Source: Rhodobacter viridis (GTDB taxonomy: Bacteria; Pseudomonadota; Alphaproteobacteria; Rhodobacterales; Rhodobacteraceae). From it: a stretch of DNA of 64,000 nt. The stretch covers positions 186,001 to 250,000 of the forward strand of contig NZ_QJTK01000001.1 of the NCBI RefSeq assembly GCF_003217355.1, given 5' to 3'. The notes below the pieces were generated by a model, which did not search any database, was not told where the DNA came from, and saw only the letters and a program-made list of their open reading frames with translations. Shown piece by piece: positions 26,916-36,989 of the stretch. The translations under genes were made by a program, and so were the position numbers. The stretch's first letter is position 1, and every line of letters starts with the position of its first letter.

Positions 26916-29789
26916 ATGGCCGAGCAAAAGTTCATCGAAGTGCGCGGGGCGCGCGAGCATAACCTCAAGGGTGTCGATCTCGACATTCCCCGCGATGCGC
27001 TGACGGTGATCACCGGGCTGTCCGGCTCGGGCAAGTCCTCGCTCGCCTTCGACACGATCTATGCCGAGGGGCAGCGCCGCTATGTCGAAAGCCTGTCGGC
27101 CTATGCGCGGCAGTTTCTCGATCAGATGGGCAAGCCCGATGTCGATCACATCTCGGGGCTGAGCCCCGCGATTTCGATCGAGCAGAAGACGACCTCGAAG
27201 AACCCGCGCTCGACCGTTGGCACGGTGACCGAGATCTACGACTATCTGCGTCTGCTGTTCGCCCGCGCGGGCACGCCCTATTCGCCCGCCACCGGCCTGC
27301 CGATCGAGGCGATGCAGGTGCAGGACATGGTGGACCGTGTCATGGCGATGGAGGAGGGGGCGCGGGGCTATCTGCTGGCCCCGGTCATTCGCGACCGCAA
27401 GGGCGAATATCGCAAGGAATTCGCCGAATGGCGCAAGGCGGGCTTTCAGCGGGTGAAGGTGAACGGGGCGTTTTACGACCTTGAAGACCCGCCGGTGCTC
27501 GACAAGAAATTTCGCCACAACATCGATGTGGTGGTGGACCGGATCGTCGTTCGCGCGGGGCTGGAGACGCGGCTGGCCGACAGTTTCCGCACGGCGCTCG
27601 ATCTGGCCGATGGCATCGCGCTTTGGGAAGATGCGCTCTCAACCGAAGAAACCGAGGCGGGCAAGGAAGCCGGACGGATCACCTTCTCGGAAAAATTCGC
27701 CTGTCCGGTCAGCGGCTTCACCATTGCCGAGATCGAGCCGCGGCTGTTTTCCTTCAACGCGCCCTTTGGCGCCTGTCCGGTCTGCGACGGGCTGGGGGTG
27801 GAGCTGTTCTTCGACGAGCGGCTGGTGGTGCCCGATACCTCGCTGACGCTGGCGGCGGGGGCCTTGGCGCCCTGGTCGAAGTCGAAAAGCCCCTATTTCA
27901 CCCAGACCATCGACGCGCTGTCGAAGCACTATGGGTTCGACAAGCGCAAGCAATGGAAGGATCTGGCCCCCGAGGTGCAGCGGCTTTTCCTTTATGGCTC
28001 CGGCAAGGACGAGATCAAGTTCCGCTTCGACGAGGGTGGGCGGGTCTATGAGGTCGCGCGCAGCTTCGAGGGCATCATTCCGAACATGGAACGGCGCTAC
28101 CGCGAGACCGACTCTGCCTGGTCGCGCGAGGAGATGGAGCGGTATCAGAACAACCGCCCCTGCGGGGTCTGCGGCGGCTACCGGCTCAAGCCCGAGGCGC
28201 TGGCGGTGAAGATCGGCGGGCTGCACATCGGGCAGGTCGTGGAAATGTCGATCAAGGAAGCCTATGCGAAGATCGAGGAAGTCCCCGAGCATCTGAGCAG
28301 GCAGAAGAACGAGATCGCCCGCCCGATCCTGAAGGAAATCCGCGAGCGGCTGGGCTTCCTGATCAATGTGGGGCTGGATTACCTGACGCTGAGCCGCGCG
28401 GCGGGAACGCTTTCGGGGGGCGAAAGCCAGCGGATCCGGCTGGCGAGCCAGATCGGCTCGGGGCTGACCGGGGTGCTTTATGTGCTTGATGAACCGAGCA
28501 TCGGGCTGCATCAGCGCGACAACGACCGGCTGCTGCAAACGCTGAAGAACCTGCGCGATCAGGGCAATACGGTGCTCGTGGTCGAGCATGACGAAGACGC
28601 GATCCGCCACGCGGATTACGTCTTCGACATCGGTCCGGGGGCGGGGGTGCATGGCGGGCAGGTGGTGGCGCAGGGCACGCCCGCCGAGATTGCCGCTGAT
28701 CCGGCGAGCCTCACCGGGCAATATCTGGCGGGCACGCGGCGTATCGAAGTGCCCGTGCAACGGCGCGAGGGCAATGGCAAGAAGCTCAAGATTTCAAAGG
28801 CCTGCGGCAATAACCTGAAGGATGTGACGGCCGAGTTCCCCCTGGGCAAGTTCGTCTGCGTGACGGGCGTTTCGGGCGGCGGCAAATCCACGCTGACGAT
28901 CGAGACGCTGTACAAGACCGCGGCGATGCGGCTGAATGGGGCGCGGGAAACGCCTGCACCTTGTGACAGCATCAAGGGGTTCGAGCATCTCGACAAGGTC
29001 ATCGACATCGACCAGCGGCCGATCGGGCGCACGCCGCGCTCGAACCCCGCGACCTACACAGGCGCCTTCACCCCCATTCGCGACTGGTTCGCGGGCCTGC
29101 CCGAGGCGCAGGCGCGCGGCTACAAGCCGGGGCGGTTCAGCTTCAACGTCAAGGGCGGGCGCTGCGAGGCCTGTCAGGGCGATGGCGTGATCAAGATCGA
29201 GATGCACTTCCTGCCCGATGTCTACGTCACCTGCGAAACCTGCAAGGGCCACCGCTACAATCGCGAGACGCTGGAGATCAAGTTCAAGGACAAGAGCATC
29301 GCCGATGTCCTTGAAATGACGGTGGAAGACGCGCAGGAGTTCTTCAAGGCCGTGCCCTCGATCCGCGAAAAGATGGATGCGCTGGTCGAGGTGGGGCTGG
29401 GCTATATCAAGGTCGGGCAGCAGGCGACGACGCTGTCTGGCGGCGAGGCGCAGCGGGTGAAGCTGTCGAAGGAACTGGCGCGGCGGGCCACCGGACGGAC
29501 GCTTTACATCCTTGATGAACCGACCACGGGGCTGCATTTCGAGGATGTGCGCAAGCTTCTGGAAGTGCTGCATTCGCTGGTCGATCAGGGCAATACCGTC
29601 GTGGTGATCGAACACAATCTGGATGTGATCAAGACCGCCGACTGGATCATCGACATCGGGCCGGAGGGCGGCGATGGCGGCGGCCGGATCGTCGCCGAGG
29701 GCACGCCGGAGAAGGTGGCCGCCAATCCGGCCAGCCATACCGGGCGCTATCTGGCGCCGATGCTGGGGATGAAGGTGGCCGCGGAGTAA
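26916..29789 (+). CDS. uvrA: Excinuclease ABC subunit A
   Basis: This is the DNA damage-recognition ATPase of nucleotide excision repair; it works as a dimer with UvrB in the cytoplasm. It has 957 residues, full length. Two ABC-type ATPase modules are present: Walker [10 protein letters not shown] near residue 31 and GVSGGGKST in the second half, with signature motifs [12 protein letters not shown] and [12 protein letters not shown]. Zinc-binding CxxC pairs are in CPVCDG, CGVCGG, CEACQG and CETCKG. The ATG sits downstream of an SOS box, so damage induction is expected. Confidence 0.97.
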   Translation: MAEQKFIEVRGAREHNLKGVDLDIPRDALTVITGLSGSGKSSLAFDTIYAEGQRRYVESLSAYARQFLDQMGKPDVDHISGLSPAISIEQKTTSKNPRSTVGTVTEIYDYLRLLFARAGTPYSPATGLPIEAMQVQDMVDRVMAMEEGARGYLLAPVIRDRKGEYRKEFAEWRKAGFQRVKVNGAFYDLEDPPVLDKKFRHNIDVVVDRIVVRAGLETRLADSFRTALDLADGIALWEDALSTEETEAGKEAGRITFSEKFACPVSGFTIAEIEPRLFSFNAPFGACPVCDGLGVELFFDERLVVPDTSLTLAAGALAPWSKSKSPYFTQTIDALSKHYGFDKRKQWKDLAPEVQRLFLYGSGKDEIKFRFDEGGRVYEVARSFEGIIPNMERRYRETDSAWSREEMERYQNNRPCGVCGGYRLKPEALAVKIGGLHIGQVVEMSIKEAYAKIEEVPEHLSRQKNEIARPILKEIRERLGFLINVGLDYLTLSRAAGTLSGGESQRIRLASQIGSGLTGVLYVLDEPSIGLHQRDNDRLLQTLKNLRDQGNTVLVVEHDEDAIRHADYVFDIGPGAGVHGGQVVAQGTPAEIAADPASLTGQYLAGTRRIEVPVQRREGNGKKLKISKACGNNLKDVTAEFPLGKFVCVTGVSGGGKSTLTIETLYKTAAMRLNGARETPAPCDSIKGFEHLDKVIDIDQRPIGRTPRSNPATYTGAFTPIRDWFAGLPEAQARGYKPGRFSFNVKGGRCEACQGDGVIKIEMHFLPDVYVTCETCKGHRYNRETLEIKFKDKSIADVLEMTVEDAQEFFKAVPSIREKMDALVEVGLGYIKVGQQATTLSGGEAQRVKLSKELARRATGRTLYILDEPTTGLHFEDVRKLLEVLHSLVDQGNTVVVIEHNLDVIKTADWIIDIGPEGGDGGGRIVAEGTPEKVAANPASHTGRYLAPMLGMKVAAE

Positions 29790-29811
29790 CCCGCGGCCAG
29801 CGCGTGCGAAG

Positions 29812-31716
29812 TCAGAGCAGATCGGCCATGGCCAGGGAGCCATCCGCGAAGCGGAGGAATTCGGCCTCGTAGATCGTATCGGTGCCGTCGCTGGCGGTGC
29901 CGCGGGCATGGACGACTTCGATGTAAGAGCCGTGCGAGATCAGGTCGTATTCGGCGCTCATGCCCGAAAAGATCACCGTGTCGGTGCCCGCGGAGCCGCT
30001 GATCATGTCATTGCCCGCGCCGCCGGTCAGCAGGTCGTCGCCGCGCCCGGAAAAGATGCCATCGTCCCCGCCACCGCCGGAGATGGTGACGCCGTGATCC
30101 GAGTCGAACAGGAATTGGTCCGCCTGCGCGCTGCCCACCAGCGCAAGGCTGCGCCCGAAATCGAAAAAGACCATGCTGATCCCGGCGCCCTGCAGGTCGT
30201 GGCAATCAATGCTGCTGACGCCGTCAAGATAGCCGAGCGAGGTCGTCGTGCCTGCGGCGTCATTGTCCGACAGTCCGCAAATGCCGGGGTCGCAATAGAG
30301 GCTGACGAGCCCCTCCGTGCGCGCCGCGGCGCCGCTGATGACGAGGATGGAGCCCTCCTGCGTCGCCTTGAACGCGTTGGTCGCTTCCGTCAGCGCCATC
30401 ACCCCGTCGCGGAATTCAAGGAATTCGACATCCGTCAGCACGTCGACCCCGCCGCCTCCGCCATGCGACACATCTTCGACGCGCCAGGTCGACCCGTCTT
30501 GCGTGACGAGGTAATCGGCCCGGTTCCCCGCGAAGACCACGGTATCGGCGCCCTGGTCGCCAAAGATGCTGTCGTTGCCCTTCTGCCCGCTCAACCGGTC
30601 ATCGCCGTGGCCGCCGCGCAGGAAGTCATCGCCGCTCCCGCCCAGAAGCGTGTCATTGCCGCGACCGGCGATGATGACGTCATTGCCGCCAAGCCCCTGC
30701 ACGCGCCGTGTGCCCGCGCCCCGGTCCACGTTGATGTAATCCGCCTGTTCGGTGGCGGTGACAGAACTGGTTCCGGGCAGATACCAGCGCAGGTAGAGAC
30801 CGGTCTCGAGCCCGCTCGCATCAAGGCGGTTCACCTGCGACAGATCCCCGTCGATCGGCAGGCCGACATGGCCGAGGTTGTTTTCGTAGATGCGGATCCC
30901 GCCCAGCATGGTCGCATTCATTGTGACCGGGTTTTCCGCAACGAAGGGCGTCCCGGCAAGGATCAGCGTGCCACCTGTCACCGCCGCCTGCAGGGCGCTC
31001 GCGGCGTGGGGCAGGGCGATGGTCTGGTCACTGAACTGCAGCATTTCGACGTTGCCGATTGTGTCCTGCCCGTCCGCATGGCCCGCGCGCAGATCGGTGA
31101 TCACGTAATCGCCCGCGACGATGCTGATCCGGTACTCCGACCGGGCCCCGGTGAGCAGCAGCATATCCCGGCCGCCGCCGCCGAGGATCAGATCGTCGCC
31201 GCCGCGCCCCGCGAGGGTGTCGTCCCCCGCATTGCCCCGCAACGTGTCATTGCCCGCGCCGCCGATGAGCACATCGGCCATCTTGTCGCCCGCAAGAAGG
31301 TCATCGCCCGCGCCACCGCGGAGGGTGACGGCGCCGCCAAAGGACATCAGGCTGTCATTCGCCGCGGTGCCGATCGCCGCGATCGACCCGCCTTCGATGT
31401 CGAAGGTGAAGTCGACCCCGGCACCGGTCACCGCGCTGAGGTCGATCCGCCGCATCCCGCTCAGATCGGAGGGCAGGGCGATGGCGCTGCCGTCGGTATC
31501 CTCGGCCGTGGTGCCGAGGCCCGAGACAGTCACATAGAACGCATAGCTGCCATTGCCGGTATCGGGGGCCGCCGTCCCGCTCAGGCGCAGCGTGGGACCC
31601 GCAAGCGTTGCCACCAGATCGGTCTGGGCCACGGCGTCAAGGTAGGAGGCCGCGGTGCGAAGGCTGTGGAAATCGGGCGAAAACACGCCCCTGCGGGCGG
31701 GATCGGAAAAGCTCAT
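29812..31716 (-). CDS. RTX-type calcium-binding protein with three repeat modules
   Basis: This is a 634-residue acidic protein with hemolysin-type nonapeptide repeats (GGxGxDxLx) in three blocks, near residues 130-180, 345-395 and 550-585. Each block is preceded by a beta-rich segment and followed by a capping stretch of the form DTVVFAGNRADYLV...GVDVLTDVEFLEFRDG. No classical signal peptide is present, as expected for type I secretion with a C-terminal signal. No ABC exporter genes are adjacent. The start MSFSDPARRG lacks a strong ribosome site. It is likely an extracellular or surface Ca2+-binding protein; no enzymatic domain is seen. Confidence 0.85.
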   Translation of the reverse strand: MSFSDPARRGVFSPDFHSLRTAASYLDAVAQTDLVATLAGPTLRLSGTAAPDTGNGSYAFYVTVSGLGTTAEDTDGSAIALPSDLSGMRRIDLSAVTGAGVDFTFDIEGGSIAAIGTAANDSLMSFGGAVTLRGGAGDDLLAGDKMADVLIGGAGNDTLRGNAGDDTLAGRGGDDLILGGGGRDMLLLTGARSEYRISIVAGDYVITDLRAGHADGQDTIGNVEMLQFSDQTIALPHAASALQAAVTGGTLILAGTPFVAENPVTMNATMLGGIRIYENNLGHVGLPIDGDLSQVNRLDASGLETGLYLRWYLPGTSSVTATEQADYINVDRGAGTRRVQGLGGNDVIIAGRGNDTLLGGSGDDFLRGGHGDDRLSGQKGNDSIFGDQGADTVVFAGNRADYLVTQDGSTWRVEDVSHGGGGGVDVLTDVEFLEFRDGVMALTEATNAFKATQEGSILVISGAAARTEGLVSLYCDPGICGLSDNDAAGTTTSLGYLDGVSSIDCHDLQGAGISMVFFDFGRSLALVGSAQADQFLFDSDHGVTISGGGGDDGIFSGRGDDLLTGGAGNDMISGSAGTDTVIFSGMSAEYDLISHGSYIEVVHARGTASDGTDTIYEAEFLRFADGSLAMADLL

Positions 31717-31881
31717 CGGAAAGTCCTGCTCTTGGGATGGTCAGTTGTTGTCTATATTTTGGTCCCCATCTTTCCTGCTCACGTGCGCTTGGCAAGCCGG
31801 GCGCTTGGCGCGACCATCCGGGGCCTTGTCGCTGTGGTTGTGGTGCATCATCTTGGGGCGGGTGACGGGCGCGGAGGCCAC

Positions 31882-32496
31882 ATGACCGACAAGATCGATT
31901 TCTGGAACCGGGTGGCCGGGCGCTATGCCGCGCGGCCCGTCCGCGATACCGCCGCTTACGAGGCGATGCTGGCCGAGATCGCGGCGCGGCTGCACCCCGG
32001 GGATCGCGTGCTCGAGATCGGCGCGGGCACCGGCTCGACCGCGCTGCGGCTTGGGCCGAGCGTGGCGCTGTGGCTTGCCACCGACCTCTCGCCCGAGATG
32101 CACCGGATCGCCTGCGCCAAGCCCGGCTCCGACCGGGTGCAGTTCCGGCTGGCTGCGGCCGAGACCTGCCATGCCGAGGCGCCCTTCGATGCGATCTGCG
32201 CCTTTCACATCCTGCATCTGGTGCCCGATGCCGGGGCGACACTTCAGGCGCTTTTCGCGCAGCTGAAACCGGGCGGGCTTTTTCTGTCGAAAACCTGGTG
32301 TCTGGCCGATCTGCCGTTCTGGATGAAGGCGATCTTGCCGCTTCTGCGGCTGCGCGGCTGGATGCCGCCCGCCCGCGCCCTGAAGGCGCCGGAACTGCGG
32401 GCGCTGATCACCGCTGCGGGTTTCGCGATCGAGGGCGAGATGACCTTCGGCAAGGGGCGGCACAGCCGCTACATCGTCGCGCGCAAGCCGGGCTGA
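31882..32496 (+). CDS. Class I SAM-dependent methyltransferase
   Basis: This is a 204-residue methyltransferase. Motif I, VLEIGAGTGST, is near residues 40-50, then LATDLSPEMHRIA (motif II) and FDAICAFHILHLVPD (the motif IV region). The C-terminal FGKGRHSRYIVARK is commonly seen in small ubiquinone/menaquinone-type methyltransferase relatives. The substrate is unknown. The ATG follows GCGGAGGCCAC. It is divergent from the RTX gene, with 165 bases between. Confidence 0.88.
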   Translation: MTDKIDFWNRVAGRYAARPVRDTAAYEAMLAEIAARLHPGDRVLEIGAGTGSTALRLGPSVALWLATDLSPEMHRIACAKPGSDRVQFRLAAAETCHAEAPFDAICAFHILHLVPDAGATLQALFAQLKPGGLFLSKTWCLADLPFWMKAILPLLRLRGWMPPARALKAPELRALITAAGFAIEGEMTFGKGRHSRYIVARKPG

Positions 32497-32498
32497 AC

Positions 32499-32846
32499 CT
32501 AGTTGGTGTGGGCCGGACCGACGACCCCGATCACCCTGCCGGTCTCGGCCGAGACCTTGTAGATGATCCCGTCGCGCAGGTAATAGCGCCAGCGCCCGTC
32601 GACCGGGGGCAGGTCGTAGCGATCCAGATCGATCAGCATCGACTGGCTCGCGACCGGGAAGTCATCGCCGAACTGGAACGCAGGCGGGCGGGGGGTCTGC
32701 AGCCGCCAGCGATTCCCGAACTTGCAAAACGTGTCTTGGGTCGATTGCATCACCTTGCAAGCCGTCGCGCCGGGCGGCAGCGGCAGATCCGCCGCGAGGG
32801 CGGGCAGCGGCAGGGTCAGGCACAGCAGAAGCAGGGGCGCGCGCAT
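32499..32846 (-). CDS. Small secreted protein, hypothetical
   Basis: This is a 115-residue protein with a clear signal peptide (MRAPLLLLCLTLPLPALAA, cleavage likely after ALAA). The mature part has two cysteines (ACKVM, FCKFG) that could form a disulfide, and a C-terminal RWRYYLRDGIIYKVSAETGRV stretch. The latter weakly resembles RcnB-like periplasmic proteins, but I do not assign a function. Its stop nearly touches that of the convergent methyltransferase gene. Confidence 0.75.
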   Translation of the reverse strand: MRAPLLLLCLTLPLPALAADLPLPPGATACKVMQSTQDTFCKFGNRWRLQTPRPPAFQFGDDFPVASQSMLIDLDRYDLPPVDGRWRYYLRDGIIYKVSAETGRVIGVVGPAHTN

Positions 32847-32871
32847 GGGACGAATTTAGGCGCAGGCCGCG

Positions 32872-32907
32872 CAAAAGAAAACCCGCCGCCGCCGGGGCGC
32901 GGCGGGT
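32872..32907 (-). terminator. Terminator after the Crp-DUF2892 pair
   Basis: On the minus strand ACCCGCCGC (32907-32899 side) pairs with GCGGCGGGT (32889-32881 side), nine pairs, followed by TTTTCTTTTG. It begins 9 bases after the DUF2892 stop. Confidence 0.85.
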
Positions 32908-32915
32908 CGATTTGG

Positions 32916-33116
32916 TCAGCGTTTGCAGGTGTTGATCCCCACCAGCGTGTAAAGCGGGCAGGTGTTCAGAAGTCCGGTCGCCAGCGGCACGACGCCAATG
33001 AGGAAAATCCAGTTGTAGGCGCCCTCGCCGCGGGTGAGGACCCCGGCCAGCAGCAAAAGGACCCCGGCGACGATGCGGGCGATCTTGTCGATCCCGCCAA
33101 CATTGGTCTTGAACAT
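32916..33116 (-). CDS. DUF2892 small membrane protein (YgaP-like)
   Basis: This is a 66-residue protein with two hydrophobic helices (IARIVAGVLLLLAGVL and WIFLIGVVPLATGLL) and the family end CPLYTLVGINTCKR, the YgaP/DUF2892 pattern. In other bacteria this domain is often fused or adjacent to a rhodanese. Here it follows a Crp/Fnr regulator by 78 bases and is closed by a terminator. The ATG of MFKTNVGG has a GGAAGGGAG site five bases upstream; a longer frame without such a site is rejected. The function may concern sulfur transfer, by family association only. Confidence 0.85.
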   Translation of the reverse strand: MFKTNVGGIDKIARIVAGVLLLLAGVLTRGEGAYNWIFLIGVVPLATGLLNTCPLYTLVGINTCKR

Positions 33117-33194
33117 ATGTGCTCCCTTCCGGGCCGGGCAGATCCGGCCGATGCGGAAGGGTAACAAAGCCGCGGGGCGCTGTCGGTGACCTCG

Positions 33195-33851
33195 TCACAC
33201 AGTCTCGGTCGCGGCGAGCTTCGAGAGTGCGGCGGCATCGCAGAGTTCGACCGCGCCGCGTTCGGTGCGCACCCAGCCGCGGCGGGCAAAGGCATCAAGG
33301 CGGCGCGACACCACCTCGCGCGCCGAGCCGATCTGCACCGCGATCTCGGCATGGGTGGCAGCGACGCGCCCGGCCTCGGCCCGCGCCACCAGCCAGCCCG
33401 CCAGACGGCTTTCGACCGACTGGAACGAGACCCGCTCCATCAGCCGGATCAGATCCTCCATCCGCACCGCCATCGCGGCAAAGACGAGGCTGCGAAACCC
33501 GGCCGAGCTTTCCATCAGTTTCAGAAAGACGGGCCGCGGCACCAGCACAAGGCGGCTTGTCTGCGTGGTGATCGCCTCGCCGCTGTAGCTGGCCTCGCCC
33601 AGCAGGCCAAGCGTCGTCTGCACGCAGGTCTGGCCCGGTTCGACCGCGTAAAGCAGCAGCTCGCGGCCGTTCGCCCCGGTCAGAAAGACCTCGATCCGGC
33701 CCTCGAGCATCAGAACGAAGCCCTGCACCGCATCGCCGGGACGAAAGAGCACCGTGCCCTTGGGCACCTCGACCGGCCCCAGCGGCGCAAGCGCGGCGCG
33801 GGCGGTGTCGTCAAGGCAGGCAAGGGCGGGGGCGGCGTCGATCCATGTCAT
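33195..33851 (-). CDS. Crp/Fnr family transcriptional regulator
   Basis: This is a 218-residue regulator with an N-terminal cyclic-nucleotide-binding-type beta barrel (GTVLFRPGDAVQGFVLMLEGRIEV) and a C-terminal winged helix with recognition helix SAREVVSRRLDAFARRGWV. The N-terminal cysteine cluster of oxygen-sensing FNR is absent; only two cysteines (ACLDD, QTCVQT) are in the sensor half. The start MTWIDAAPAL was chosen by family length. It lies upstream of the DUF2892 gene on the same strand, a pairing found in many proteobacteria, and probably controls it. Confidence 0.9.
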   Translation of the reverse strand: MTWIDAAPALACLDDTARAALAPLGPVEVPKGTVLFRPGDAVQGFVLMLEGRIEVFLTGANGRELLLYAVEPGQTCVQTTLGLLGEASYSGEAITTQTSRLVLVPRPVFLKLMESSAGFRSLVFAAMAVRMEDLIRLMERVSFQSVESRLAGWLVARAEAGRVAATHAEIAVQIGSAREVVSRRLDAFARRGWVRTERGAVELCDAAALSKLAATETV

Positions 33852-33900
33852 ATGCGCATGTTTAGCGCCGCCGCGCGCCCGCCCGCAAGGGGGCGGACCG

Positions 33901-34773
33901 TCAGCCGCGCCCGCGTTTCTCGAACCGCGGCAGCATGGCGGAAAAATCCATCCCCTTGCCGTCTTCTTCCTCGACGAAGCGGGCGTAAAGCGCGGCCGCA
34001 AGCGCGCCCATCGGCGTGTCGGCATCCGCACCCTCGGCCGCCTGCTGGCTCAGCCGCAGGTCTTTCAGCATCAGTTCGGCCGCGAAACCGGGCTTGTAAC
34101 CGTTGTCCGCCGGGCTTTTCGGACCGACGCCGGGGGCGGGGCAATAGGCGTTCATCGTCCAGCTGTACCCGGACGAGGTCGAGACGACATCGAACATCTT
34201 CGCCCGGTCAAGGCCCAGCTTGTCGGCGAGCGCAAAGGCCTCGCAGGTGGCGATCATGGTGACGCCCAGGATCATGTTGTTGCAGATCTTCGCCGCCTGT
34301 CCGGCGCCGGAAGCGCCGCAATGCACCGCCTTCTGGCCCATCACGTCGAAAAGCGGTTTCACCGTGGCGAAAGCCGCATCCGAGCCGCCGACCATGAAGG
34401 TGAGCGTGCCCGCCGTCGCCCCGCCGACGCCGCCCGAGACCGGCGCATCAAGCGCGCCCATGCCCGCGGTGGCCGCCTCGGCCGCGACCTGACGGGCGCT
34501 TTCGACATCGACGGTCGAGCAATCGCACAGCACCGCGCCCGGGGTCATCGCGCGAAGCGCCTCGTCGGCGACAAGCCGCAGGATCGCGCCATTGGGCAGC
34601 ATGGTGATGACGACTTCGGCGCCGCGCGCGGCCTCGGCGATCGATTTCGCCTGCGCGACACCTTCGGGGCAAGGCGCGGCCAGATCGAAGCCCATCACCC
34701 GGTGCCCCGCTTTCGCCAGATTGGCCGCCATCGGCGCGCCCATGTTCCCAAGTCCGATGAATCCGACTTTCAT
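33901..34773 (-). CDS. mmsB: 3-hydroxyisobutyrate dehydrogenase
   Basis: This is an NAD-dependent dehydrogenase of valine degradation, oxidising 3-hydroxyisobutyrate to methylmalonate semialdehyde. It has 290 residues. The nucleotide-binding motif GFIGLGNMGAPMA is at the N-terminus, the substrate motif DAPVSGGVGGATAGTL in the middle, and the catalytic-lysine region GQAAKICNNM follows. The ATG has a GGGAGGACAC site. Three valine-pathway genes lie upstream on the same strand, which supports this substrate over other beta-hydroxyacids. Confidence 0.93.
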   Translation of the reverse strand: MKVGFIGLGNMGAPMAANLAKAGHRVMGFDLAAPCPEGVAQAKSIAEAARGAEVVITMLPNGAILRLVADEALRAMTPGAVLCDCSTVDVESARQVAAEAATAGMGALDAPVSGGVGGATAGTLTFMVGGSDAAFATVKPLFDVMGQKAVHCGASGAGQAAKICNNMILGVTMIATCEAFALADKLGLDRAKMFDVVSTSSGYSWTMNAYCPAPGVGPKSPADNGYKPGFAAELMLKDLRLSQQAAEGADADTPMGALAAALYARFVEEEDGKGMDFSAMLPRFEKRGRG

Positions 34774-34803
34774 GTGTCCTCCCAAAGATTTGTGACGCGA
34801 TGT

Positions 34804-35844
34804 TCAGGCGTCGAAAGGAATTTCCCAGCCCTTCGGCAGGGGGGCGAGCAACTCGGCCAAAAGCGCTTCGGGCAGGGTGTCGAGCGCGTAGCGCCAGACC
34901 GGCTTGCGGTCCTTGTCGATGATCTGCGCCCGCACGCCTTCGAGGAACTCCGCCTTTTCGACCGCGCGCAGGGTGAAGCGGAACTCGTTCGAGAGCGCCT
35001 CGCGGATCGTCGGCGTCGCCCGGGTCATCCGCACCAGCCGCAGCGTCGCCTCGGCCGAGAGCGCCGAGACCCGGCGCAAGGTGGTGGCAGTCTCCTGCGC
35101 GAAATCGCCGGGCATCCGGTCAAGAGTTCCGACGATTTCGCGCAGGTTCCCCCCGCCAAAGGCCGCGTCGATCTCGGGGCGGAAATCGGCAAGGCGGCCC
35201 TTCTGGGCGGGGGTATGGTGTTTCGGCAGACAGGACGGATCGCCGGTCGCGGTGATTTTCGCGATCAGCTCGGGCCAGTCCGCCTCGGGGATGTAAAGAT
35301 CGGCAAAGCCCGCATCAATCGCATCGGCGGCGTTGATGCGTCCGCCGGTCAGGCCGAGATATTCGCCGACCCGCCCGGGGGCGAGGGCGAGGATCAGCGT
35401 GCCGCCGACATCGGGAATGAGGCCGATCCCGGTCTCGGGCATGGCGATTTGCGTCGTGTCGCCGACGATGCGGTGGCTGGCGTGACCGCCGACACCGACG
35501 CCGCCGCCCATGACGAAGCCCTGCATGAAGGCGACGATCGGCTTTTCATATTCCTTGATCAGCGCATTCAGCCGATATTCGGCCCGCCAGAACCGCGGCC
35601 CGATCTCGAAATCGCCTTCCTTGCCAAGGTGATAGATCGTGGCAATGTCGCCGCCCGCGCAAAAGGCGCGTGGCCCCTCGGCGTCGATGATCACGACCTC
35701 GACCGCGGGGTCATGTCGCCAGTCGTCGAGCGCCTTCTCGATCGCCCCGGCCATGTCGTGATCGAGCGCATTGAGCGCTTGCGGGCGGTTGAAGGTGATG
35801 CGGCCCGCGCGGCCCTCCTTGCGGGCCAGGATCCAGTCGCTCAT
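34804..35844 (-). CDS. Enoyl-CoA hydratase/isomerase family, probable 3-hydroxyisobutyryl-CoA hydrolase
   Basis: This is a 346-residue crotonase-fold enzyme. The oxyanion-hole parts AFCAGGDIATIY and GFVMGGGVGVGGHASHRIV are present, with the catalytic glutamate in MPETGIGLIPDVGGT. Length and the extended C-terminus match 3-hydroxyisobutyryl-CoA hydrolase, which precedes mmsB in the valine pathway. Its ATG overlaps the stop of the upstream acyl-CoA dehydrogenase by four bases. A hydratase role cannot be excluded, but no second candidate hydrolase is present in the cluster. Confidence 0.88.
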   Translation of the reverse strand: MSDWILARKEGRAGRITFNRPQALNALDHDMAGAIEKALDDWRHDPAVEVVIIDAEGPRAFCAGGDIATIYHLGKEGDFEIGPRFWRAEYRLNALIKEYEKPIVAFMQGFVMGGGVGVGGHASHRIVGDTTQIAMPETGIGLIPDVGGTLILALAPGRVGEYLGLTGGRINAADAIDAGFADLYIPEADWPELIAKITATGDPSCLPKHHTPAQKGRLADFRPEIDAAFGGGNLREIVGTLDRMPGDFAQETATTLRRVSALSAEATLRLVRMTRATPTIREALSNEFRFTLRAVEKAEFLEGVRAQIIDKDRKPVWRYALDTLPEALLAELLAPLPKGWEIPFDA

Positions 35845-36989
35845 CGGTCGCGCTCCGCAATCAGGCTGCGGCCCACGATCAACCGCATGATTTCATTGGT
35901 GCCTTCGAGGATCTGATGGACGCGCAGATCGCGCACCAGCTTCTCGATGCCGTAATCGGCCAGATAGCCGTAGCCGCCATGCAGCTGCAGGCATTGGTTG
36001 GCCACGTCGAAAGCGGCATCGGTGACGTAAAGCTTTGCCATCGCACAGAATTTCGTCGCATCCGGGCTGGCGTGATCAAGCTTCCACGCCGCCTGCCGCA
36101 GGAAGATCCGCGCCGATTGCAGCTTGACCTCCTGCTCGGCGAGCCGGAATTGCAGCGCCTGAAACTGATCGAGCGACTGGCCAAAGGCCTTGCGCTCGCC
36201 CATGTAGCGCAGCGTCGCATTCAACGCCGCCTGCGCGCCCCCAAGCGCCGAGGCCGCGATGTTGAGCCGCCCGCCATCGAGCCCCGCCATCGCATAGCTG
36301 AACCCCTTGCCCTCGTCGCCGACAAGGTTCTCGGCCGGGATCACGCAATCGTCGAAGTTCACCTGCGCCGTCGGTTGCGCCCGCCAGCCCATCTTGTCCT
36401 CGAGCCCGCCGAACGAAAGGCCCTTCGTGCCCGCCGCGACCACCACGGTCGAGATGCCCTTCGGCCCGTCCCCCCCGGTGCGCACCATCGTCAGATAGGC
36501 GTCGGAATAGCCGCCGCCCGAGATGAAGGCCTTTGTCCCGTTGATCTTGTAGCCCTCCGGCACGGGTTCGGCCCGGGTGCGCAGGGCTGCGGCGTCCGAG
36601 CCCGAGCCGGGTTCGGTCAGGCAATAGGAAAAGATCGTCTCCATCGTGCAGAGCTTCGGCAGGAGCCGGGCTTTCGTCTCGGGCGCGCCGAATTTGTCGA
36701 TCATGCCGCCGCACATGTTGTGGATCGACAGGAACGACCCCACCGCCGGGCAGGCCATGGCAAGTGCCTCGAAGACGAGCGTCGCATCCAGCCGCGACAG
36801 CCCCGAGCCGCCGTAGTCCTCGGAAACATAGATGCCGCCCAGCCCCAGCGCGGCCACCTTGGGCCACAGAGCGCGCGGAATCGTGCCCGCCGCCTCCCAG
36901 TCGCGCGCGTGCGGCGCGATCTCTTCCTGCCCGAAGGCGAAGGCCATGTCGAAGATGGCCTGTTGCTCCTCGCTCAGCGCGAAATCCAT
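35841..36989 (-). CDS. Acyl-CoA dehydrogenase, probable isobutyryl-CoA dehydrogenase
   Basis: This is a 382-residue FAD enzyme that introduces a double bond into an acyl-CoA. Landmarks are CLTEPGSGSDAAALRT (FAD/substrate region), DKMGWRAQPTAQVNFDDCVIP, and the C-terminal HGGYGYLADYGIEKLVRDLR with QILEGTNEIMR. Co-location with mmsA, mmsB and the hydrolase gene points to isobutyryl-CoA as substrate. The ATG of MDFALSEEQQ has a GGGAGGGGCGC site. It is separated from mmsA by about 215 bases carrying two facing dispersed repeats. Confidence 0.9.
   Translation of the reverse strand: MDFALSEEQQAIFDMAFAFGQEEIAPHARDWEAAGTIPRALWPKVAALGLGGIYVSEDYGGSGLSRLDATLVFEALAMACPAVGSFLSIHNMCGGMIDKFGAPETKARLLPKLCTMETIFSYCLTEPGSGSDAAALRTRAEPVPEGYKINGTKAFISGGGYSDAYLTMVRTGGDGPKGISTVVVAAGTKGLSFGGLEDKMGWRAQPTAQVNFDDCVIPAENLVGDEGKGFSYAMAGLDGGRLNIAASALGGAQAALNATLRYMGERKAFGQSLDQFQALQFRLAEQEVKLQSARIFLRQAAWKLDHASPDATKFCAMAKLYVTDAAFDVANQCLQLHGGYGYLADYGIEKLVRDLRVHQILEGTNEIMRLIVGRSLIAERDR

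Noticed and set aside
29812-31716. CRISPR-like or tandem DNA repeat in the RTX gene
   Set aside because: The periodicity comes from nonapeptide protein repeats with varied codons, not from identical DNA repeats with spacers.
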